Source: Vreelandella neptunia
Lineage (GTDB): Bacteria; Pseudomonadota; Gammaproteobacteria; Pseudomonadales; Halomonadaceae
Reading direction: 5' to 3'
NCBI RefSeq assembly: GCF_034479615.1
Contig: NZ_CP140255.1
Coordinates: forward strand, 4,216,001 to 4,280,000
Length of the DNA stretch: 64,000 bases
Part shown: positions 1-9,786 of the stretch, piece by piece
Layout of the letters: the number at the start of each line of letters is the position of its first letter
Numbering within the stretch: the first letter of the stretch is position 1
Translations under genes and position numbers: made by a program
Notes under the pieces: model-generated
Told to the model about the DNA's origin: nothing
Database searches by the model: none
Seen by the model: only the letters and a program-made list of their open reading frames with translations

Positions 1-949
1 TCAGGTACAGTCCTGTCAAACTCATGTAGGCAAGACCGAAAACCATCGCGGAAAACATCGCCAGCGCTAATTGACCAGGGCTAGCGGCCAGCAACACCAA
101 GCTTGAAGACAGCATCATCAACATCAATGCCTGGGTAATGGGTGGGTTATTTCGGTCGGCTAAATCACTTATTACAGCGCCGCCGAGCCCGGCGACCCCT
201 ACCGCGAACCATAACCAACCGGTGTGTCCTGGGGACAACGCGCCAAGGGTAACCGCCAGATCCGGAGCAAAAAGCCAGTACGGCGCAGATACAAAGCCCA
301 TGGCGAAGGCAAAAATCGTCAGCCGAATGAGGCGCGACCATTGCGACCTAGTGATGGGCGGTGGTGGTGCAGCGTTGGCTGGAATGACTCGTGACACGGA
401 AGGGATGAAGTACCATGCCGCCACGACTCCCATAGCGGTAAGCGCAGCAAATATCGTGTAGGTCAGTCGCCATGCATCCGACAAGAACACAACGGTCGGT
501 ACCGCCACGATGATACCGATGCTAGTACCGGCATTCATAATCGAGCTGACCCGCCCATGCATTGCGCGGCTCACCAGCGCCTGCATTGCAGCGGTCAGCG
601 CGGGCATCATTAAACCGGTGCAGATACCGCAGATAAATACACCCATACCCAGCGATAGCGCGTCTGACGACTGGCTGATCAATGCTAAACCGCCAACACC
701 GAAAGACCCAGAGAGAATGGCTAAGTTACGCGCACCGAGCCGATCAGCGGCAAGCGGCGCGACCAGTGTGGAAAGCACAAAACTAATAAACGGCAGCGCC
801 CCGATAATGCCGACCAGGTAAGACGTCAGCGAAAGCTCGGCACTGATAGAAGGTACAAACAGACCAAAGGCAAAACGCGCAAGCCCGTAACTGATCGCCA
901 CCAGCGCGGCTCCAAATAGGGCAAACCCCATGCTCGACAACGCTTTCAT
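1..949 (-). CDS. MFS transporter, YbfB/YjiJ-like (partial, 3' end outside window)
   Basis: Reading the minus strand from the ATG at 949 gives an open frame that runs off the window edge, about 316 residues. It begins with a hydrophobic helix followed by the segment YGLARFAFGLF, which is characteristic of YbfB/YjiJ-type major facilitator proteins. The next loop carries AADRLGARN, the usual MFS loop 2-3 signature region, and at least nine further hydrophobic segments follow. It would be an inner-membrane secondary transporter; the substrate cannot be told. It is transcribed away from the LysE exporter across a 330 bp gap. Confidence 0.85.
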   Translation of the reverse strand, partial: MKALSSMGFALFGAALVAISYGLARFAFGLFVPSISAELSLTSYLVGIIGALPFISFVLSTLVAPLAADRLGARNLAILSGSFGVGGLALISQSSDALSLGMGVFICGICTGLMMPALTAAMQALVSRAMHGRVSSIMNAGTSIGIIVAVPTVVFLSDAWRLTYTIFAALTAMGVVAAWYFIPSVSRVIPANAAPPPPITRSQWSRLIRLTIFAFAMGFVSAPYWLFAPDLAVTLGALSPGHTGWLWFAVGVAGLGGAVISDLADRNNPPITQALMLMMLSSSLVLLAASPGQLALAMFSAMVFGLAYMSLTGLYL

Positions 950-1279
950 ACGGAGCCCTCCACTGCCATTGATTGCATGTATACAAGGTCGCTATGAGCA
1001 TTGTCGTCGCAACTTCCGCTATGAGCAATGCAGATTTTGAACAGCTAGCGGGTAACCTCCAGTGATCATCTGGGCGATAAGTGGAGTTAAGCAGGCAGCC
1101 TTTGTTGAATGACCGCTTTCAGACTTAAGGAAGCCACCACCAAGCACTACCAGCCATCTCTGCTTTCCTTCACATAGGTGAGAAAATGAACACTGAACAT
1201 AATTGCCACGCGGCGTTCCAGGGCTTACAACTATACGGCGAGATAAAGTTAATAATTCACCAACAGGAAGATTAGCGCT
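950..1279. other. Intergenic region between divergent transporter genes
   Basis: This 330 bp stretch must hold the promoters of the MFS gene and the LysE gene. I see no convincing coding frame and no strong palindrome. The only clear signal is the AGGAAG ribosome-binding site at 1264-1269 in front of the LysE start. Confidence 0.5.
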
Positions 1280-1900
1280 ATGTCGATTGAGCTTTGGCTA
1301 TCGTTTGTGTTGGCTTCGTTTTTGGTCATCGCGTCCCCCGGCCCCGCCGTTGCTCTACTGGTAGTGACCGGCATCAATCAAGGCCGCAAAGCTGCTCTGG
1401 CGATGTTGCCTGGCTTTTTCTTGGGTGACCTGGTGGCGATGTCACTTTCGTTTGCAGGCGTAGGCGCGCTGCTGATGGCATCGGCGGAGCTATTCGCCAT
1501 GGTTAAATGGCTAGGGGTTCTCTATCTGCTTTACCTAGGCATCAAGATGTGGCGTGAATCCGGCCAGTTAAATGACCTGGAAGCCTCTGGGGTGAACGTT
1601 CAGCAAGGTACCGCAAAGGCATTTTGGGTGACGCTGCTAAACCCCAAAAGCATTCTATTCTTCATGGCATTCATGCCGCAGTTTATTAACCAAACCCAGC
1701 CTCTGGCGCCCCAGTTGGCGATTCTGTTTGCTACGTTTCTTGTGATCGGTGTCATCTCAGACCTCGGCTACACACTGTTGTCGACCACTAGCCGACAACT
1801 AATGACCGCCAATTTTCGCCGCCTGCTACACCGTTGCGGTGCAGGTAGTTTGATTGGCGCGGGGGTATTGATGACCTTAATGCGCCGCCCGACGGGTTAA
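1280..1900 (+). CDS. LysE/RhtB family amino-acid exporter
   Basis: A 206-residue inner-membrane protein with the LysE-type N-terminus: a first helix followed by SPGPAVALLVVTGINQG, the conserved P-G-P motif, and then a glycine-rich second helix. Five to six hydrophobic segments fit the family, which exports amino acids or their analogues by proton antiport. ATG at 1280 is preceded by AGGAAG at a 10-base spacing. The length is normal. The substrate is unknown. It stands alone, divergent from the MFS gene. Confidence 0.88.
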   Translation: MSIELWLSFVLASFLVIASPGPAVALLVVTGINQGRKAALAMLPGFFLGDLVAMSLSFAGVGALLMASAELFAMVKWLGVLYLLYLGIKMWRESGQLNDLEASGVNVQQGTAKAFWVTLLNPKSILFFMAFMPQFINQTQPLAPQLAILFATFLVIGVISDLGYTLLSTTSRQLMTANFRRLLHRCGAGSLIGAGVLMTLMRRPTG

Positions 1901-1986
1901 TATTAATTTGGGATGTAACAATATCTCTGTCGCTTTATATCAGGAGTGATCAGTGACTGACGAAACCCCGTCAGGAACTGATCGAC

Positions 1987-3735
1987 TTACCCCGGATGCA
2001 GCCACTTTTCGAACGCCGCTGGAGATAGCGGCTTGGCGATAAGATAGCCCTGAGCCTCGTCACAGCCCAACTGAACGAGGCGGCGGTAAACAGCATCGCT
2101 CTCTACCCCTTCGGCCACCACGCGGTAGCCCAGATCATGGGCCATTAAAATCATCGAGTTGACCAGCGTCGCGGCACGCTCATCACTGTCTAGATGGGTG
2201 ATGAAAAGGCGATCAATCTTCACGGTATGGGCGGGAATCTCGTGCAGGTAGGAGAGGCTGCTGTAGCCGGTACCGAAATCATCAATGGCGATCCGCACTC
2301 CAGCGCTTATCAGCGCTTTGAGCTGGTCAGTCGCCACGTCTCCCTGGCTAACCAACGCGCTTTCAGTCAGCTCCACCTCCAGGTTGGCTCTCGGTAGTCC
2401 CATGTGCGCCATCTCACCCAGTAGCTGTAGGGCAAAATGCTCTTCCTCAAGATTGGTCGCCGACACATTGACCGAAATCTGCAGTGTCTCGCCTTGCCGG
2501 TGCCACGCTGCTGCCTGACTAACGGTATGCCGCAACACCCATTGGGTGAATGGCCTAGCCATCGGCGTATGTTCGATCAATGGGATAAACTCGTCTGGCG
2601 ATAAGTCCCCCAAGACTGGATGGCGCCAGCGCAACAACGCTTCTGCTCCCGAACACTCGCCGCTATCAAGGCGGACACGCGGTTGGAAGACCAGGTAAAG
2701 CTCATCCTCGTTTTCCAGCGCCCGGCCAATGTCGTTCAGCAGCATATAACGCCGCTGGTAATCGGCATCCAGCTCCGAGGAAAAGAGGCCCGCCCCTCTT
2801 CTCGCTTGGCGAGCATCCAGGCAAGCGGCATAGGCACTTCGCAAAATATCCACAGTCGCGATCTTGCCTAAACAAAATGGTGCGATACCCACGGTGGGCC
2901 GAACCAATACCGGCACTGCGCGGGCAGATTCAAGCGCGAGCAGCGCCTGACGAAGCCGCAGCGCCTCCTGGAGCAAGTGCGTATCGCTGGCGTGGTTCAC
3001 CAGATGCACGAACTGGCAGCCACCCAGGTGGTAAATTTTCATTCCCGAACCGATGGCTTGTTGTAAACAGCGGGCGGAAACCCTTACCAGCTCGTCAAGG
3101 TAAGCGGGGCCCAGGGTACGGTGAAGCGCGCTTATCTCACTGACATCGACCACCTCGGTCAACAGCGCGACTCTCCACTCGTGTGGCGAGTCACGCTGCA
3201 TATCCTGTAGGTCTTCAGCAAACTGGTTTCGGTTAGAAAGGCCAGTTAACGGGTCGACCCTGCCAAAAGCGTGCTGCAGCTCGATCTGGGCCATGACCAT
3301 GGCGGCTAGATCGCGGAGCATTGTTTGCTCCTGCTCAGAGAGCTCGTTTGGCTGGGTGTCTAGTACGCACATCGCGCCCAGAGTGTGACCTTCTCGCGTG
3401 ACCAACGGTGCACCCGCATAAAAACGGATACCTGACTTTGCCAGATAGCTATTTCGGTAGCAGTCCGAGGCAAGCAGATCGGGGATGACCAGGACTTCTT
3501 AGGCATCGCAGACCTCCCCGCAGGGAGCCGTTTCACGGGGAATCTCCCAATGATCGACCCCGACCCGGGACTTGAACCACTGGCGGTTCTCGTCGGTGAG
3601 CGATACGGCGGCGATCGGCAAACCGAATAGCTGGCTAGCCATCCGTGTTATGCGATCAAAACTCTCACTGGGGGAGGTATCCAGCAGGTTTAGCTGGCGG
3701 AGCGCGAACAGACGATCCTGTTCCTGGGCATTCAT
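1987..3735 (-). pseudogene. GAF-GGDEF-EAL c-di-GMP protein interrupted by one in-frame TAA
   Basis: From ATG 3735 the minus frame reads a GAF domain up to CGEVCDA, then meets TAA at 3501-3499, and continues in the same frame with EVLVIPDLLA and KSGIRFYAGAPL, which completes the GAF fold. A degenerate GGDEF domain follows (the signature reads GGCQF, so cyclase activity is not expected), then an apparently intact EAL phosphodiesterase domain with EALLRW, DDFGTGYSSL, VKID and AEGVES. Without the stop the protein would have 582 residues. A TTG at 3405 could restart translation and give 472 residues lacking most of the GAF domain. TAA is not a known recoding codon in bacteria, so mutation or a sequence error is the simplest reading. 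Confidence 0.8.
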
Positions 3736-4039
3736 GTACGTAAACCTACGCCGAGATGAACACTGATTCTTTAATAATATATATCAGCCCCATAAAAAAA
3801 TTGCATTTGATAGCGCTCATTTTTCTGATGCCATTATTTGTTTTTCAGGCTGAGAGCGCGATATTCACAGGCCAAGAACAACAAGCATAAGATCAAACCC
3901 AACATCACAATTGCGCAAGCATGATGACATGTACCTACCTTCCTTTATGGCCCAGCGATGAGTTCAGCGTTGACCGTCGACAGTTCGCTAATCAGGAGAT
4001 TGCCATAAGATGGCAAAACGCATCTAAAGGATCAGATCC
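3736..4039. other. Intergenic region with a possible five-codon leader ORF
   Basis: Roughly 300 bp of AT-richer DNA between divergent genes. Just upstream of the ADP-ribosylglycohydrolase gene there is AGGAG at 3994-3998, then ATGGCAAAACGCATCTAA at 4010-4027, a possible MAKRI leader ending 12 bases before the next ATG. It may be chance. No other structure was recognised. Confidence 0.3.
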
Positions 4040-5131
4040 ATGACAGACAACGTGTCATCAAGAGCTATTGCCGCGCTTAGAAACCTTTTTATTGGTGATT
4101 CACTGGCGATGCCGGTGCACTGGTTCTACAACGTTCACGATATCGACCGTGCGTTTCCAGACGGAATAACCACCTTTGAAACGCCGCCGGAATTCCATCC
4201 GTCATCGATTATGTCGCTGCACTCGACTAGCGGTGGGGGTCGCAAACGTGCGGATAGCCAAGCTCCGCGCGAGATCGTTGGCGATGTCATCCTTAAAGGC
4301 AAACAGTCGTACTGGAACCGCCCCAACGTTCACTACCACCAAGGCATGCAGCCTGGGGATAACACCCTTAACGCCTACTGCGCATTGACCCTAATGCAAA
4401 CGATGGATGCGCCTGATAAACACTATGACCGCGACACCTTCCTGCAAGCCTATATCCGCCTAATGACCGCAGAGATACCGGCCCATCCAGACACCTACGC
4501 CGAGTCTTATCATCGCGGCTTTTTCGCTAATCTTGAAAAAGGCCTGCCGCCCCACAAGTGCGGCGCCGTCACCCATGACACACCTTCCATTGGTGGCCTG
4601 GTAACGATTGCCCCGCTAGCAATCGGTGAACGCTTAAGGGGTCTTTCGCTGGCCGATACCCGCAAGCTTTGCCGCAGCCACTTAGCACTGACCCATCCAG
4701 ACAACTTTCTTGCCGACGTTTGCGACGCCTACGTTGAGCTAATCGACGCGCTACTGTTCCGCGATGACGATACCAACGTGCAGGAACTGCTGCTGAAGGC
4801 GACCCGCGGCTTATCCCGTAGGGAATTAACGAAGCTGGTGGAGAGCAATCGCCCCGAGCGAGAGGTAATAGGCAGGGAACTATCAACCGCTTGCTACATT
4901 ACCGACGCGTGGCCTGCGGTGTTATACCTTGCCTGCAAACACCACCAAGAACCTTTGCGGGCTTTACAGATTAACGCAGAAGTTGGCGGCGATAGCGTAC
5001 ATAGAGGTGCCGTACTGGGCGTGTTGTTAGGCTTAATCAATGGCGAGGAGGCGGGCAACCTATTTGCCCGGTTAACCGAACAAACGTCGATTAACCGGGC
5101 CATTGAGGGTCTTGTTCTAATGAAAAGCTAG
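4040..5131 (+). CDS. ADP-ribosylglycohydrolase family protein (ARH/DraG fold)
   Basis: A 363-residue protein with the family's two metal-binding regions. Near the N-terminus is FIGDSLAMPVHW, which matches the G-D-x-x-G/A opening, and near the C-terminus is AEVGGDSVHRGAVLGVLLG, which matches the G-G-D-x-x-x-x-G motif that supplies magnesium ligands. Members remove ADP-ribose from proteins or small molecules; some homologues are only distant and act on other substrates. ATG 4040 follows AAAGGA with 9 bases spacing. It converges on ovoA with a 14 bp gap. The natural target is unknown. Confidence 0.82.
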   Translation: MTDNVSSRAIAALRNLFIGDSLAMPVHWFYNVHDIDRAFPDGITTFETPPEFHPSSIMSLHSTSGGGRKRADSQAPREIVGDVILKGKQSYWNRPNVHYHQGMQPGDNTLNAYCALTLMQTMDAPDKHYDRDTFLQAYIRLMTAEIPAHPDTYAESYHRGFFANLEKGLPPHKCGAVTHDTPSIGGLVTIAPLAIGERLRGLSLADTRKLCRSHLALTHPDNFLADVCDAYVELIDALLFRDDDTNVQELLLKATRGLSRRELTKLVESNRPEREVIGRELSTACYITDAWPAVLYLACKHHQEPLRALQINAEVGGDSVHRGAVLGVLLGLINGEEAGNLFARLTEQTSINRAIEGLVLMKS

Positions 5132-5145
5132 TTTTGAAAAGCTAG
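5121..5145. repeat. Tandem 11-bp repeat at the convergent gene ends
   Basis: TGAAAAGCTAG occurs at 5121-5131 and again at 5135-5145, separated by TTT. The first copy carries the TAG stop of the ADP-ribosylglycohydrolase gene and the second abuts the ovoA stop. It looks like a small slipped-strand duplication. AGCTAG/CTAGCT could also pair as a weak hairpin. Confidence 0.6.
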
Positions 5146-7293
5146 CTAAGAACGCCGCTCCCACAGCGTGACTTCCGAGAGGCTATGCTGATACTTATGC
5201 ATAGTCTCACGGATCACGAAGGGCACTTTCTCGGGATCGCTGATCATCCGGAAGTGGGGTTCAAGCAATTCCTTCAGGCCATCCAGCGTGCTGAAGTTTT
5301 CGCCGTTTTTCTTGAAGCCCCCGATCCACTCCTCCATCGGCGTGTACTCTTCCAGCCAGGTATATGGCGACGCAATCATCAGGATGCCACCGGCATTGAT
5401 ACGCTGATGAATGGTCTGCAGGAACTGGGCAGGCTTATACAGCCGATCGATCAGGTTAGCTGCCAGCACCAAATCATAATTGCTGAACTGCGGCTTGAGA
5501 TTGCACGCATCCCCCTGGTGGAAGCTAACGCGGTTGGCCGCTTCTTCCAACCCCAGGCTTGCCAGGGTGCGCTCCTGATAGCTAACCAGCTCGCCCTCTT
5601 CGGTGCGGGTGTAACGCAGCACTTTCTGCTCCGCCATTTCCACGCCCTGACGGATAAAGTTGGCCGAAAAGTCCACGCCATCGACATGCTCAAACTCGCG
5701 GGCCAGCTCAAAGCTGGAGCGCCCGCTGGCGCAACCTAAATCCAGAGCGCGTTTTTTCTGGCGGCCGGCCATGCTGGCTAACGCCTTGTTAGCCAGTACC
5801 TGCGGGAAGTTGGCAACACCAAACCACTCGTCGCCGTAATGGAATTCCGCGTACTCCGCCATGCGGGCATTACTTTCGTAATAAGCGCTGGGCAGCTTGA
5901 CCTCCGCATCTGATACTACGTAGCGGAACCCCGCATGCTGAAAGAAGTGGCGCCGGAACGCGTAGCGCGCGCTAAGGCGGGTTTCGTTACCGCAGGATAT
6001 CCAGGAGCCGCCTTTGATCAGGTTGTGCTGGTTGTCGAAAGTCGGCGTTGTGAAATCATCGTACAGTGGGTGCACATCAAACCCTGGGAATGGGTAGGTA
6101 GGCGTTTCCATCCACTGCCATACGTTGCCTACCACATCGAACCACTGGCCATGCTGGAATCGCGTGACCGGGCAGGAAGAGGCGCCGTGATCCAAATGCA
6201 GGTTGGCGTTGGCGGGCTTGTTACTCTCAATCTCAGAGACACCTGCTTCTTCCACCAGACGATGCCACTCATCTTCCGTTGGCATGCGCACGGGCTGACC
6301 CGTCTGCTGGCTTTTCCAGTTACAGAAGGCTTTGGCCTCGTGGAAATTGACCTCGACAGGCCAATCCCAAGGCATCTCAACCTCTTCGGTCATTAAGCGC
6401 AGCAACCATTCGTTTTTCCACACCCAGAAGGTGGGATGAGTCGCCTTGGCAAAATTACGCCACCCCAAACCTTCTTCTGACCAGAAGGCGTCGGTCAAGT
6501 AGCCACCGGCTTCGACGAACTCTAGGAACTCATTGTTGCTAACCAGAAACTGGCTGGCTTTAAACTCTTCCACGTCGGCGCGGTGATGGCCGTACTCGTT
6601 GTCCCAGCCATACCATGGGTCGTCAAACGACTTGCCTAACACCACCTCGCCTTGAGGCACCGTAATCAGCGTATTTTCCGGCGGCTCGCCGGTAGTGCGA
6701 ATAGGCTCCCAAGCCGGCTGGGGCGTGACCAGATCGAGCGACTGCTGGCGAATCAGAACAGAAGAGGTTTCAAGGTGAATGCGTTCGTGCTCAATGCCCA
6801 TCACGATAGGCCAGAATGGGCTATCCCAACCGATGGGCAGCGATACGGGCAGCTCGCGGATCAAATTAAGCACCGCCGCTCGCACCTTGGCGCGGTACTC
6901 CATTACCTCACTGACCGATGGCCATGAGTAGTGAGCTTCGTTGAGATCATCCCAGCTCATTTCATCGACACCCACCGCAAAGATAGACTCCATATTGGGG
7001 TCTATCCGGGCAGGCAAGAGCTTCGCCAGTACCAGCTTATTGACGAAAAACGTCGCGGTATGGCCGAGATAAAAAATCAGAGGATGCCTGAGAGCAATAG
7101 GCTTACGCACATAGGCTTCTTCGCTTGTCAGCGTGGTAAACAGTGACTCATAGCGGTCAAAGGTGGCAGTGAAGCAAGTCTCTATTTCTCGACGCGTTGC
7201 TTCAGGGTCGTTACCTGCCAACATCACAGTGCGGGGAAATAGGTCGGATGAGGTCGTGTCTTGTAGACCCAATGGCGAGCTTATGGAAGTCAT
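5146..7293 (-). CDS. ovoA: OvoA: 5-histidylcysteine sulfoxide synthase / mercaptohistidine N-methyltransferase
   Basis: A 715-residue three-domain protein of ovothiol biosynthesis. The N-terminal DinB-like domain holds H78 and the iron motif HERIHLE (H169, H173, E175, the H-x3-H-x-E pattern of EgtB/OvoA). A formylglycine-enzyme-like domain follows (about 200-440, with WQWMETPTYPF and the terminal GGSWISCGNETRLSARYAFRR type region). A SAM-dependent methyltransferase domain ends the protein, with DLGCASGRSSFE near 510. OvoA joins histidine C5 to cysteine with oxygen, and its C-terminal domain N-methylates the 5-thiohistidine product; a separate lyase is also needed and is not seen here. Length and domain order match full OvoA rather than EgtB. 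Confidence 0.93.
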   Translation of the reverse strand: MTSISSPLGLQDTTSSDLFPRTVMLAGNDPEATRREIETCFTATFDRYESLFTTLTSEEAYVRKPIALRHPLIFYLGHTATFFVNKLVLAKLLPARIDPNMESIFAVGVDEMSWDDLNEAHYSWPSVSEVMEYRAKVRAAVLNLIRELPVSLPIGWDSPFWPIVMGIEHERIHLETSSVLIRQQSLDLVTPQPAWEPIRTTGEPPENTLITVPQGEVVLGKSFDDPWYGWDNEYGHHRADVEEFKASQFLVSNNEFLEFVEAGGYLTDAFWSEEGLGWRNFAKATHPTFWVWKNEWLLRLMTEEVEMPWDWPVEVNFHEAKAFCNWKSQQTGQPVRMPTEDEWHRLVEEAGVSEIESNKPANANLHLDHGASSCPVTRFQHGQWFDVVGNVWQWMETPTYPFPGFDVHPLYDDFTTPTFDNQHNLIKGGSWISCGNETRLSARYAFRRHFFQHAGFRYVVSDAEVKLPSAYYESNARMAEYAEFHYGDEWFGVANFPQVLANKALASMAGRQKKRALDLGCASGRSSFELAREFEHVDGVDFSANFIRQGVEMAEQKVLRYTRTEEGELVSYQERTLASLGLEEAANRVSFHQGDACNLKPQFSNYDLVLAANLIDRLYKPAQFLQTIHQRINAGGILMIASPYTWLEEYTPMEEWIGGFKKNGENFSTLDGLKELLEPHFRMISDPEKVPFVIRETMHKYQHSLSEVTLWERRS

Positions 7294-7510
7294 AGGTTAG
7301 AGCGCCTTTATCTTTAAACGACGATGATTCGCCTAGGTAAACATATAAGGACATTAAAAACCAAAAACTCATACAAAAGCTACCATTAGTTGTACAAAAC
7401 TGTTCCATCATGACCTTGCTCTTTGCGGATGAAGGGCGACAACCGGCTGAGTGTTAGACTGGGGCTAGCTAACCCGACTTCTTCTAATATGTTCATGAAA
7501 AGGCGAATTG

Positions 7511-7987
7511 ATGACCACCGTTGCCATATTTGTTGATATTCAAAACGTCTATTACACCGTGCGCGAAGCCTATGGCCGAAACTTTGATTACAACAAGTTC
7601 TGGGCACGCGTAACCGCTAACAGAGAGGTTATTAAAGCTGTTTGCTATGCCATCGATAGGGGTGACCAAAAGCAGCGAGAGTTTCAAAATATACTCAGAG
7701 CGATTGGTTTTGATGTGAAATTAAAGCCCTTTATCCAGCGCTCAGACGGTTCCGCAAAAGGTGACTGGGATGTGGGCATCGCCCTCGATGCGATGGAGTA
7801 TGCGGAACAGGCAGACGTTATCGTGCTGGTATCCGGCGATGGTGACTTCGATCTGCTAGTCCAAAAAATCCGTGCGAAGCACGGGAAAAAAGTCGAAGTG
7901 TATGGTGTTCCCCAACTGACGGCAGCGTCGCTGATAAATGCGGCCAGTGAATTTATAGCTATAGATAAAGGGCTTCTATTGAATTAA
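7511..7987 (+). CDS. NYN-domain (LabA/DUF88-like) putative RNase
   Basis: A 158-residue single-domain protein. The acidic residues of a PIN-like NYN nuclease are visible: VAIFVDIQNVYY at the start (Asp on strand 1), GDWDVGIALDAMEYA in the middle and VLVSGDGDFDLLVQKI later, followed by VEVYGVP. Bacterial members are inferred metal-dependent RNases, but few have a proven role. I chose ATG 7511 over the TTG one codon earlier. The gene is monocistronic and divergent from ovoA across 217 bp. Confidence 0.85.
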   Translation: MTTVAIFVDIQNVYYTVREAYGRNFDYNKFWARVTANREVIKAVCYAIDRGDQKQREFQNILRAIGFDVKLKPFIQRSDGSAKGDWDVGIALDAMEYAEQADVIVLVSGDGDFDLLVQKIRAKHGKKVEVYGVPQLTAASLINAASEFIAIDKGLLLN

Positions 7988-8321
7988 TTATAGTTCGAAA
8001 AGAATCTAAACTGCTGTCGATAGCTATTTCGATAGAAGGCTGCCGCGAAGACATGGGGATTGACCAGGTTTCCGGCCGGTAGCACATCTATTTAGGCGCT
8101 ATACAAAAATCCCAACCAATTCAAAACGTTTATCCATCGTTTATTAGATTTTTTGAAATAAGCGAGACGAACCTTTCAAACGCATACTTTAGTCTAACCA
8201 CCCCATCATATTTACCCATACCGAACCGGCATAGGCTATGCACAGAAGCATGCTGCCAGTTAAATATTCTAACGCTCTGGCCAGCCAATACTCTGTTGAA
8301 TAACCATGATGACATGCCCCG
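7988..8321. other. Intergenic region upstream of gdhA
   Basis: A 334 bp AT-rich stretch. I see no gene. It presumably carries the gdhA promoter, but no ribosome-binding site is clear directly before ATG 8322 and no operator stands out. TCGATA is repeated at about 8018 and 8030 without obvious meaning. Confidence 0.4.
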
Positions 8322-9674
8322 ATGCCTTACGTTCACGATACGCTGACACGGCTTAATAAAAGCAGCCCTGCACAGTCAGAATTTTATCAAGCCACCGAAG
8401 AAGTGCTCGAATGCCTGCGCCCGCTACTCGAGCAGAGTGATTACTATCATCACCACAGCATTATTGAGCGAATAGTCGAGCCCGAACGGCAAATTATGTT
8501 CCGGATAAGCTGGGTAGATGATGCTGGCAAAGTGCGGGTCAACAAAGGCTATCGCGTGCAGTTCAACTCTGCCCTTGGCCCTTACAAGGGCGGCTTACGA
8601 TTTCATCCCAGCGTTACCTCGGGCACCATCAAGTTTCTCGGCTTTGAGCAAATTTTCAAAAATGCGTTAACCGGCTTGCCGATCGGCGGCGGGAAAGGCG
8701 GAGCCGATTTTGACCCCAAAGGGAAATCAGATAACGAGATCATGCGCTTTTGTCAGGCGTTTATGAGCGAGCTCTACCGTCATATTGGCCCCCACTGCGA
8801 TGTACCAGCAGGCGATATCGGCGTCGGTACGCGTGAAATTGGCTACCTCTTTGGTCAGTACAAGCGACTCACTGGCCACTATGAGGGCGTGCTCACAGGT
8901 AAGGGGCTAAATTGGGGAGGCTCGCTAGGCCGTAAAGAGGCCACCGGCTACGGTGCAGTGTACTTTGCACAAAACATGCTGGCTGCCCGGGGAGAAGAGC
9001 TGCGCGACAAGACCTGCCTCGTTTCCGGCGCTGGCAATGTAGCCATCTATACCATTGAGAAGTTATACGAACTGGGGGCTAGGCCAGTCACCTGCAGCGA
9101 TTCACGTGGCACCATTCACGATGAAAACGGTATTGATTTAGGCTTACTCAAACAGCTCAAAGAAGTGCAGCGCACCTCTTTAGAAGCCTACTTACACGAA
9201 CACCCTGACGCGCACTACATTTCTGCACGTGACTACCCTCAGGGCGGGAATGCCGTATGGCGTATTCAAGCCGACGTTGCTTTCCCCTGCGCGACGCAGA
9301 ATGAACTGACCGAAAGCGATGCGGAAATCTTACTCGCTAATGGCATAACGTGTATCAGTGAAGGGGCCAACATGCCTTCTACCAAGGAGGCCGTCGACCT
9401 GCTTCTAGACGCTAAAATTGCCTATGGGCCCGGCAAGGCGGCTAATGCAGGTGGCGTTGCTACCAGTCAGTTAGAAATGGCACAAAATAGCAGCATGGAG
9501 CAGTGGCCACTGGAGAAAGTCGACCAAAAATTAAAACAGATTATGGCCAATATTCACCGCCAGTGCGCCGATACAGCCGAAGAGTTTGGTGATAAAACCA
9601 ATTTGGTACTCGGCGCCAATATTGCAGGTTTCAGAAGGGTGGCTGATGCCATGATTGAACAAGGTGTCACCTGA
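8322..9674 (+). CDS. gdhA: NADP-specific glutamate dehydrogenase
   Basis: A 450-residue homohexameric-type glutamate dehydrogenase that aminates 2-oxoglutarate with ammonium and NADPH. Family signatures are clear: GPYKGGLRFHPSV with the substrate lysines, GLPIGGGKGGADFDPKGKS with the catalytic region, PAGDIGVG, and a Rossmann segment CLVSGAGNVAIYTIEKL. SEGANMPST and GKAANAGGVATSQLEMAQN near the C-terminus are also typical. Length matches the E. coli enzyme. The upstream ATGs at 8306, 8309 and 8314 are out of frame, so 8322 is the start. A strong terminator follows. Confidence 0.95.
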   Translation: MPYVHDTLTRLNKSSPAQSEFYQATEEVLECLRPLLEQSDYYHHHSIIERIVEPERQIMFRISWVDDAGKVRVNKGYRVQFNSALGPYKGGLRFHPSVTSGTIKFLGFEQIFKNALTGLPIGGGKGGADFDPKGKSDNEIMRFCQAFMSELYRHIGPHCDVPAGDIGVGTREIGYLFGQYKRLTGHYEGVLTGKGLNWGGSLGRKEATGYGAVYFAQNMLAARGEELRDKTCLVSGAGNVAIYTIEKLYELGARPVTCSDSRGTIHDENGIDLGLLKQLKEVQRTSLEAYLHEHPDAHYISARDYPQGGNAVWRIQADVAFPCATQNELTESDAEILLANGITCISEGANMPSTKEAVDLLLDAKIAYGPGKAANAGGVATSQLEMAQNSSMEQWPLEKVDQKLKQIMANIHRQCADTAEEFGDKTNLVLGANIAGFRRVADAMIEQGVT

Positions 9675-9715
9675 TCGTCTTTATTTTATAAATCGCTTAT
9701 ACTGTAAAAAGCACG

Positions 9716-9749
9716 CAGTCCTTCCTTTATTGGGGAAGGGCTGTTTTTT
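9716..9749 (+). terminator. Intrinsic terminator after gdhA
   Basis: CAGTCCTTCC (9716-9725) pairs with GGAAGGGCTG (9734-9743) over ten positions with one T-G wobble. The loop is eight bases and a run of six T follows. It separates gdhA from rnk. Confidence 0.85.
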
Positions 9750-9786
9750 ATTGGTTTAAACTTATTGCTTTCCAAGGAGAGTAATC

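Noticed and set aside
1987..3405. A separate GGDEF-EAL gene starting at TTG 3405
   Set aside because: The same frame continues upstream through a GAF domain to ATG 3735 with only one TAA, so a broken longer gene explains it better.
3499..3501. Programmed read-through or recoding at the internal stop
   Set aside because: The codon is TAA, not TGA (selenocysteine) or TAG (pyrrolysine), and no downstream structure stands out.
5185..6396. Plus-strand frames of 184 and 153 codons
   Set aside because: They are antisense to ovoA, which is strongly supported; no family likeness or ribosome-binding site.
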